From: Phylloscopus collybita | Lineage: Eukaryota; Chordata; Aves; Passeriformes; Phylloscopidae | Length of the DNA: 64,000 bases | Direction: 5' to 3' | Assembly (NCBI GenBank): GCA_027886175.1 | Contig: JAJNNQ010000075.1 | Location: 9,093,001 to 9,157,000 of the forward strand | Part shown: one piece after another, positions 57,758 to 64,000 of the stretch | Layout of the letters: the number at the start of each line of letters is the position of its first letter | How positions within the stretch are numbered: the stretch's first letter is position 1 | Position numbers and translations under genes: made by a program | Notes under the pieces: model-generated | What the model was told of the DNA's origin: nothing | The model's input: the letters and a program-made list of their open reading frames with translations, nothing else | Database searches by the model: none

Positions 57758-57759
57758 GA

Positions 57760-58430
57760 AGAAATAGTCATAACTATTGTTTGAAAGACATTATTTATTT
57801 GACAAAACCAGTGGCCTGATTGCAAGTAAAGCATTTGTTCCTTATAGCTCAAACATCAAATCTGATCTTTATTGAAGTAGGTTCATGACTGTTGGACTGC
57901 AGGAATTTATACTGGTTTTATGATTTTATGCCCATTGCACAGGACAGATGCCTCTTCCATCAAAACATTAAATCTGGTGCAGACAGAATAGTTTGAATAG
58001 CTCTGAACCAGTAGAATGAGTTTATAGCACATTTAAAATTTCTTATATAACTACAGCATTTTTGATTCGGCAGTAGTGGTACCTGGTTATTCCACAAAAC
58101 ACCAAGAAAGCAAATCTTCAACCAAAAACAACACTTCACACCTGCTTTGATCATCTTTTTGCTAAAACTCACCCTCTGAGATACTTGGCAATTCAGAGTT
58201 ATTTTAAATAATAGGATTCTTTTCAAATCATGATTTCATGAAATCATAAATGTCATTGCAATAGCTCAGAGCAGCGTTGTGGACTCACTGCCAGCAAACT
58301 GTGTCTCTACTTCAAAAGGACAGTCAATGTGGAAGCAAAACAAAAACACAGAAGAGGATAAAAAGGTGTCAGTATATTACTCAGAAAAGAAAGAGATTTC
58401 CAATGTCTTATTTTGGAGTGGTAATAGAGT
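57760..58430. other. Unique sequence, nothing recognised
   Basis: AT-rich, with short ORFs only. Confidence 0.5.
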
Positions 58431-58433
58431 AAT

Positions 58434-58490
58434 ATACATGTATATATACATATACCTATACATACATATATATATATATGTGTGTGTGTG
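58434..58490. repeat. (TA/CATA)n-(TG)n microsatellite
   Basis: Alternating TATA/CATA steps change to (TG)5 at the right edge. This explains the Tyr/Ile/His repeats in ORFs on both strands. Confidence 0.93.
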
Positions 58491-58494
58491 ACCT

Positions 58495-61150
58495 CCTGGC
58501 AGTTCTTTCTAACCCTGAAGCACCTAACAACTTCAAGTACATTTAAGAATAAGAAGTCATGAAAATAGAAAATCCAGTTCAGATTCTCCTTCACCAAAGT
58601 TCATAAAAATATCTTAGCAATTACTCCCCGAGTAAATTTCTTCTTTCTATTTAATATTTTGTCTTCCTGTTTATTTATTTACTTTTAAAGTTTAATCTTA
58701 ATATTAATGAAAACAAATAATATCCTGCACCTCTTCTATGTCCCATTTGGGAAATGGATAGACTTGGATTCCTAAGTCTCACCACTCCTCCCTTTCAGAA
58801 AGGTTGAAGAGGTTGGCTTGGTCCATGATGTGAACAGCCCTTGTCCTGTCCCATCCTGCACTGTCCCATCCCATCTCAGACCCTGGGCCCAGGCATTTTC
58901 TGCCAGATTTTCAGTTGTCCCAGGCCAACTCTTCCAGGAAAAGGGATCAGCCCCTCTGGTTTCCCTGATGACTAATCCATGGGCATGATGATGCCCTGGG
59001 CCAGTTTAGAGCAGAAGCAGAAGATTTCTAGCTCTCAGGCTTCCCCAGAAATCTCCATTTTTATTTACTGAGATCTGATTCTCATGCAAGTTAGAGGAGA
59101 ACCATAGTCAAATATATCAGAAATGTTTATAACTCTCGTAAAGACAATTAATAGCAGACATCTGAGTAAGAACAGACAGAGCATGGGTTATAATACAAGC
59201 TAATAAAAAATGCCCCATATATCACATGAAAACAAAGAGTGAATAAAGCCCCAGATCATGCCCTGTGAAAAACATCACATCAGGAGTAGAACAAAAGTAT
59301 TGATGGCAAGAAAATGAGAAAAATAAGTAGCAAGTTAAGCCATAGCCCAAAGGTTTTAATTTAATGCCTTGAAAGCCTCGTGCCTCTCCCTTTCCAATTG
59401 TTATTTCAGGTTCCAATATCCAATCATAAATTAACACTGCCCTTGTCACTCAATAGCTACTCTGGATGAATTAAATGTAGGGAGAAATGCTGATCCTTGG
59501 GAAAAGCTGAAGTTCAATTTAGAGTTCAACAACAACAAAAAATTGTGAATTAAGCTAATGAAGAAAATTCAGCTGGGAATGTCTTTGGATAAGCATACAG
59601 AAAAAGAATAAAAAAAATGAACCAGGAGAGCATTCATAGGATGTGTACAATTTTACCCACAAAAAAAACCACCACCAGAACTGTAATTTCAAAACTAGAG
59701 CTGTCATCTGCTTTATTCACTCTCCTGACCATAAGAGCAGCCATGAACCACCACTTCATCAAAAGTTACATCAAAAGATATTGCCCTGAGCAAGCAGGGG
59801 CTGGGGGCTCTAAATTAATGAAGCCAGCCAACAAGCTGTATTTACCTTCACCTTCTCCCATCACTGCTTCTGGCACCTGGTATTCTCCAGACACCATGCA
59901 GGATGCCATCACTGAAACGTGATCTATGTGAATGTTGTTCCTTCACTTCCATGAATTGTGTAAAGCTTCTGTGTTCATCCCACTGCCAAACCTGTAGTGA
60001 AAACAGTGAGTGAACAAGGAAGGGTATGAATCAATATGTTGGTTAGTTTATAAAGTGCACAGTGCTCACATCTGTACTTTTTGGATCATCTAGCCTCAGA
60101 AAAAATGTCTGTGAAGATGTAATTTTTCTTTTGTCCAGGACGCTGTTGCAGTCAGAATATTAGTAGTGTAGGAGAGTTTTGGATAAGCTCCCCTCACCGG
60201 TGTGAAGAAATTATACACTCTTATGCTGCAAGGTTCAGAAACCATTGAGAGGTGTGATTTATTCAAGAAAATCATAAAATGTTAGGCTGAGGATCCAACC
60301 ATGTCACCCTTTACGCACTCTCTTCGCAATCTAGGAGCATTCACTTTTTGCTAAGTGAAAAAACCTAAACCAGTCAGAAATGGCCTTATGTCTTTTAGTA
60401 AAACCCAATATCAGTACAATAATTTTTTTTTCTTTTTTTTCTGACTGAACTGTCCAGTAACCAGCATAGGAAAAGAGCTATTGAGACATAACAAAATGAC
60501 CTAATAATATCGTACTGCAATCACTAGAGGCACACAGCTCTAAATGATGAATCATTTGAAAATCCAGGGTTCAGAGAACCTCAGCAGCTTGATAAATGCA
60601 GTCTGGTCTCAAATACAGCTTATATGCAAGAAGCATTTTTTTTTATTATTATTTTCTAAGTGTAGTTTGACCAAAACTACCAGGAAAATCTAAAGAAAAT
60701 CTAAAACTTGGATCAAAAAAAGAAATATTTTTCAGTTGTTTTGGGATTCTTTTCATCAGCTAAAATAATAACTACAGTCACAGTCATCATGCTGTCTGTA
60801 AGGCTGCTACTGGGATAAATGGATGATTCCTTGTCTGTATTGTTTTCCTTCAGCACAGTAGGAGCATTTTATCTGCATCCAGAATTATTTCAGACAGGGA
60901 ACAATGATTACACAAAAAAAATGTTTGACTTGACAGTAGAGCACAAAGCATTTAATGAAGATTTCCATGTTTTATCTGACAAATAATCATGAGGCCAATC
61001 AGGAGGAGTGTTGGAGGTTCTTCAGTCTACGATAGAGTTAAAAATACACAGATAGTTTCACTAAAATGTTATTTTCACTTAAAGTTTTTCTTTTGCAAAG
61101 GTTTGACATACTCCAACCAGCTAGTTTTACATCAAGCCTATGAACAGCTA
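58495..61150. other. Unique sequence, nothing recognised
   Basis: About 58830-58990 is richer in G+C, with a doubled 'tgtcccatcc' word. The 101-codon ORF at 59617-59922 has no recognised motif. A T-rich run lies near 60421-60440. Confidence 0.45.
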
Positions 61151-61154
61151 ATTA

Positions 61155-61235
61155 TAAGATCAGTTTTACAGATGGGAAACAGATAGCCACAGTCTAAGAG
61201 ATCTGCCAGAAGTCACAGAATGCTTGACCCACATC
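61155..61235 (-). mobile_element. MIR-like SINE fragment, reverse orientation
   Basis: 'agttttacagatgggaaac' followed by 'taagagatctgccagaagtc' and 'acagaatgcttgacccacat' matches the reverse-complement MIR core order ('ttttacagatggggaaactgag...taagtgacttgcccaaggtcac'). It is old and short. Confidence 0.6.
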
Positions 61236-61239
61236 CTCA

Positions 61240-62650
61240 TGAAGCTGGTAGTAGTCTTCACATTCATTCTATAGTTATGCTTAACCCCATGGGGAGCCAT
61301 GAGTAGAGCTCAGTTAATTGCAGGGTTCTGTATGAGCGTGTAACTATTGCCATTACAGGAAACCCAGGTCATTTGTTACGCCACTGGAGCATCCAACTGA
61401 TCCTGTCATTAATCACTATGACATCACAGGACAGCTACCATATGGTGCAAAATAATACCCTCCCTTGCTACAGAAATTAGATATCTTTAAAGACAAAATC
61501 ATTGTTATACCAATTGGAAAGTACATTAGGCTTTTGCTTCCTTTTAGAATTTTGTCCTAAAATGCTGGTTAAGACAATTTGTGAAGGAAAAGCGAGACTT
61601 CAAACACTTTCTGCAAGAGAAAAGAGGGTCAGCCAATGCAATTCTTGCTATATGCAAGTCTAACCTATACATAACCCTAACAGTATCAATCTGATCATTA
61701 AAGATCCATCCCTGCTAATGCACTGGGAAAATACTGGTCAGAAAAAATAATTCACACACTCTCACACACACTTAGCCTCCTATTCACTTCTTTCCTTCAG
61801 ATGGAAAGACTTGTGAAAAGTTCTCCAGTGGTGGCTACGACGATTCTTCTTGCATGGGCCTTTTGCAATGAACAGGATGATATACCACCATATATTATTT
61901 AGATAAGAGCTTTAGTCCCAATTCAAGCCCATTAGTTGCTGAGTTTTAGTTTTGATTTTCTATTTCAGTTATCTGAATCAGAGCCTGGATGACAGCACAC
62001 TCTGGTTCCATTGCATTTCAAGCAGCAAAGTCATTAGCAGTTTTCAAGGCTTGACAAGTCTGCCCTCACTAAAAAACTTCTCCCTTTACACAGGGAAAGT
62101 TGTGCCAAGTCTGCATATTGCAACACCCTACTTTGGTGCTGAGTTTTTGCAGCAGAATCTGGGACAGCAAGTACCTTTGTATACTATATTCAAAATATCC
62201 AACTTATTCAAGGATGAGGTGCCAACGTCAGCCAGAGCAAAACATTAAGCATGCCCTGGTACTTTATAGACTCAGATTTATTAGAGAAGAGGTTAAATAC
62301 CAGAGGCTTGTTCTCATTTCTCGTTAGTCCCCATAACTTTTTTCTTCAATAGGCTGCTAATAACCCGCCCACCTACTTGTAGGCTTTAGATACCCCTTTA
62401 AGCATTGTGCTGTGTTGCATTTTGGGATTTTGGCACCCATATTTTTCTGAATTCAGCCTTTAGTCTCCATGTAAAGGAGTGAGAATGTGGGAACAGAGGG
62501 AAGCACACCTGTTGTCAGTGATCTCCATGCTCCTATAGAAATATCATCAATTTTCAGAAATCATGTAGGTGTGATATGCTTCCTTTGTGTGCGCACATTC
62601 TGGATGGATTCTGGCTTGGAAAGACTTGTAACTTAAACAGAAAATGGGAA
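61240..62650. other. Unique sequence up to the 3'-most LTR
   Basis: No gene or repeat is recognised. A short CA/CT-rich patch lies near 61750-61770. Confidence 0.45.
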
Positions 62651-62651
62651 A

Positions 62652-62657
62652 GGGAGG
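62652..62657. repeat. Probable target-site duplication, left copy (imperfect 6 bp)
   Basis: GGGAGG here against GGAAGG at 63728-63733: one mismatch in six bases immediately outside the LTR ends. Confidence 0.55.
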
Positions 62658-63727
62658 TGTCTTGGTTTGAAAGACAGGTGTCTGCTAGGGAAGGCAGGAG
62701 CCTCCCTATGAAAAATGTAAACTCCCTTCCCTCTGAATTATTATAATTTTGAAATTAAGGGGGCTCTCAGAAAAAACTATGAGAAGAGGAATAACAGTTC
62801 TTTACTAGTATGTATAACAAGGGAAACAAGCAACAACCACTCTGGCATAAAGAACAAACAGAACCGCAAAACCCAGTGATCCCTTCTCAGCCACAGGAAC
62901 TTCCCCCTTCGGTGCAGTTCCAGTCACGGCCGCCAGGGGCGCTGCTGGCTCCCGGCGGACAGGGCCGGTGCAGTGCTTCCTCCGCGGCTGCAGGGGGCGC
63001 TGTGGCGCAGGGAGCACGGGGCAATGGCGGCTCGGCTGGAACCAGGGACATCCAGGCACGGCAGGGAGTGCGGGGCTACAGCGCAGAGAAACCCAGAGCA
63101 CTGCCAAGGAAGCGGCAGGGGCGGGACAGCGGCGGCTTGGCTGGAACCAGGGATGTCCAGGCAGGGCAGGGAGTGCGGGCCTACAGCGCAGAGAAATGCA
63201 GAGCAGTGCCAAGGAAGCGGCAGGGGCGCAACAACGATGGCTCGCTCGGCTCCCAGCAAGGCAGGGAGAGGCGAGCTCAGGATCCCAGGCACCCGAGCAG
63301 AGGGTGATAGGTCCCTCTTTTAGTGAGGTAGGTGACAATAAGGTCCCAGTTCAGGGGCTGCTCTCATGAGCAGAGGCTCATCTCATGGCAGAAGAAGCAG
63401 CTCAGGGCTGAGCTCTGGCAGCAGCAGAGCATTCCCTTCCCCAGGCAGCAGCTCCAACCATCCTCCTCCAAAACTGAGAATGAGAGAGCCACCAGCTGCC
63501 CCAGCCCCGTCCTTTACTGCCCAATCCTCATGGTATCTCTGTCCCTCGGAGAGAAACTCCCCAGATGAGAGAAATGCAACCCAATGCCCTCCTTCTCCCT
63601 TGAGCTTGGCCGGTTCTTTATTTTCTTAAGTACCCATAAATACCCAGCAGTCAGTGTTTCTCAGCAACTTATGGGAAGAATTCTATAGGTAAGAAGGAAC
63701 AAAAGAAAAGAAACCTAACCCCCAACA
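62658..63727 (-). mobile_element. Solo LTR of an endogenous retrovirus, 1,070 bp, GC-rich centre
   Basis: The ends are TGTCTTGG...CCAACA, giving TG...CA termini. The text matches an LTR family common in songbirds (from memory): the plus strand 'gaaagacaggtgtctgct' and 'aggcaggagcctcccta' are read backwards near the element's 3' end. On the minus strand a TATA-like GGGTATTTATGGG lies near the 5' end (63633-63645). A degenerate polyadenylation hexamer AGTAAA lies near the 3' end (62801-62806), so I read the LTR as minus; an AATAAA on that strand (63617-63622) is too close to the TATA to be the obvious terminator. The flanks show an imperfect 6-bp duplication, which fits an ERVK-like lineage. 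No internal viral genes adjoin it. The overlapping ORFs of 116-177 codons inside are compositional. Confidence 0.87.
63026..63235. repeat. 105-bp tandem duplication within the LTR (two copies plus a partial third)
   Basis: Copies run 63026-63130 and 63131-63235 with high identity: both contain 'tggctgg/cggctgg-aaccaggga', 'gggagtgcggg', 'ctacagcgcagagaaa' and 'gccaaggaagcggcagggg'. A third unit starts in phase at 63236 and diverges or is internally deleted after about 15 bases. The period is a multiple of three, so every overlapping frame shows a 35-residue repeat. Confidence 0.93.
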
Positions 63728-63733
63728 GGAAGG
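63728..63733. repeat. Probable target-site duplication, right copy (imperfect 6 bp)
   Basis: GGAAGG, pairs with GGGAGG at 62652-62657. Confidence 0.55.
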
Positions 63734-63744
63734 TTTAATCACTG

Positions 63745-63870
63745 CTTTACTAGTGGGAAACTGAGGCACAAAAAAATGAAATTCAGATAAAACACCAGAT
63801 CATTCAAACCAAGGAAGAAATTGGATCAAGACCTGAATCGAGTGTCTTAACCACAGGATCATTCTTTTTT
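63745..63870 (-). mobile_element. MIR-like SINE remnant directly beside the LTR
   Basis: The plus strand 'agtgggaaactgaggcacaa' is a near-exact MIR core word in reverse orientation. It is followed by 'ttggatcaagacctgaatcg' and 'agtgtcttaaccacaggatc', which parallel the reverse complement of the tRNA-derived head ('...gaacctcctaaccactaga'). It ends about 130 bases before the window edge. Confidence 0.65.
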
Positions 63871-64000
63871 CCTCAATCTTTTGTGAAAGTCTTGATGGCT
63901 ATAGTGGATTCATTTCTTTCTTCTTCATCTTCCACAGGATATTTGACGCATAACTGGAATTCCTACAGTTCTATTTGATCAGATTCAATTTGGTGTAATT
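63871..64000. other. Unique sequence at the window edge
   Basis: Nothing recognised in the last 130 bases. Confidence 0.5.

Noticed and set aside
58279..58597. Overlapping ORFs with Tyr/Ile/His repeats
   Set aside because: They translate the TA/CATA/TG microsatellite at 58434-58490.
62805..63369. Five overlapping ORFs of 116-177 codons on both strands with a repeated 35-residue pattern
   Set aside because: They lie wholly inside the solo LTR. Openness in several frames comes from high GC, and the repeat comes from the 105-bp tandem duplication.

Overview
This looks like vertebrate nuclear DNA, most probably from a bird and probably a songbird. It is AT-rich and full of microsatellites and homopolymers, and no open reading frame looks like a gene. 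Its recognisable repeats are avian: CR1 non-LTR retrotransposon fragments, including one whose decayed 3' coding region is still readable, and solo LTRs of endogenous retroviruses whose termini resemble passerine LTR families. Family and clade assignments come from memory of consensus sequences, because no database search was possible. I found no exon, tRNA, rRNA, CRISPR array or bacterial-type operon, so the window is best read as a gene desert or the inside of a very large intron.

Layout. 1-18 kb is mostly unique AT-rich DNA with a faint CR1/L3-like fragment (about 880-1055), a CA microsatellite, an isolated 684-nt ORF (8246-8929, probably fortuitous), decayed tRNA-derived SINE-like pieces (about 9.75, 11.4 and 17.3 kb) and long A/T runs. 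18.06-18.83 kb is a 5'-truncated CR1 copy. 23.7-27.2 kb holds a lone LTR-end fragment and then a clean solo LTR (26556-27203) between perfect 5-bp duplications. 29.2-30.1 kb has two long T tracts beside a GC-richer stretch. 31-36 kb has a MIR-like SINE, a 32-bp tandem pair, a C-tract and an ancient CR1/L3-type fragment (35255-35575). 40.4-41.3 kb has an LTR with a duplicated TATA-bearing 17-mer, followed by a 270-bp compound TATC/TAGC/TAGATC microsatellite. 42-58 kb is unique DNA with poly-T/poly-A tracts, an older CR1 piece (about 47.3-47.5 kb) and a minus-strand CR1 3' end (57463-57757). 62.66-63.73 kb is a 1.07-kb GC-rich solo LTR containing a 105-bp tandem duplication, followed at once by a MIR-like SINE remnant.

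No genes act together here. The content is a record of transposon insertion, LTR-LTR recombination and replication slippage. I did not find a convincing undescribed biological system. The best leads are the structure of the LTRs, the abundance of long A/T homopolymers, one possible retrocopy at 29.7-30.1 kb, and several unique stretches that could be tested for conserved regulatory function.
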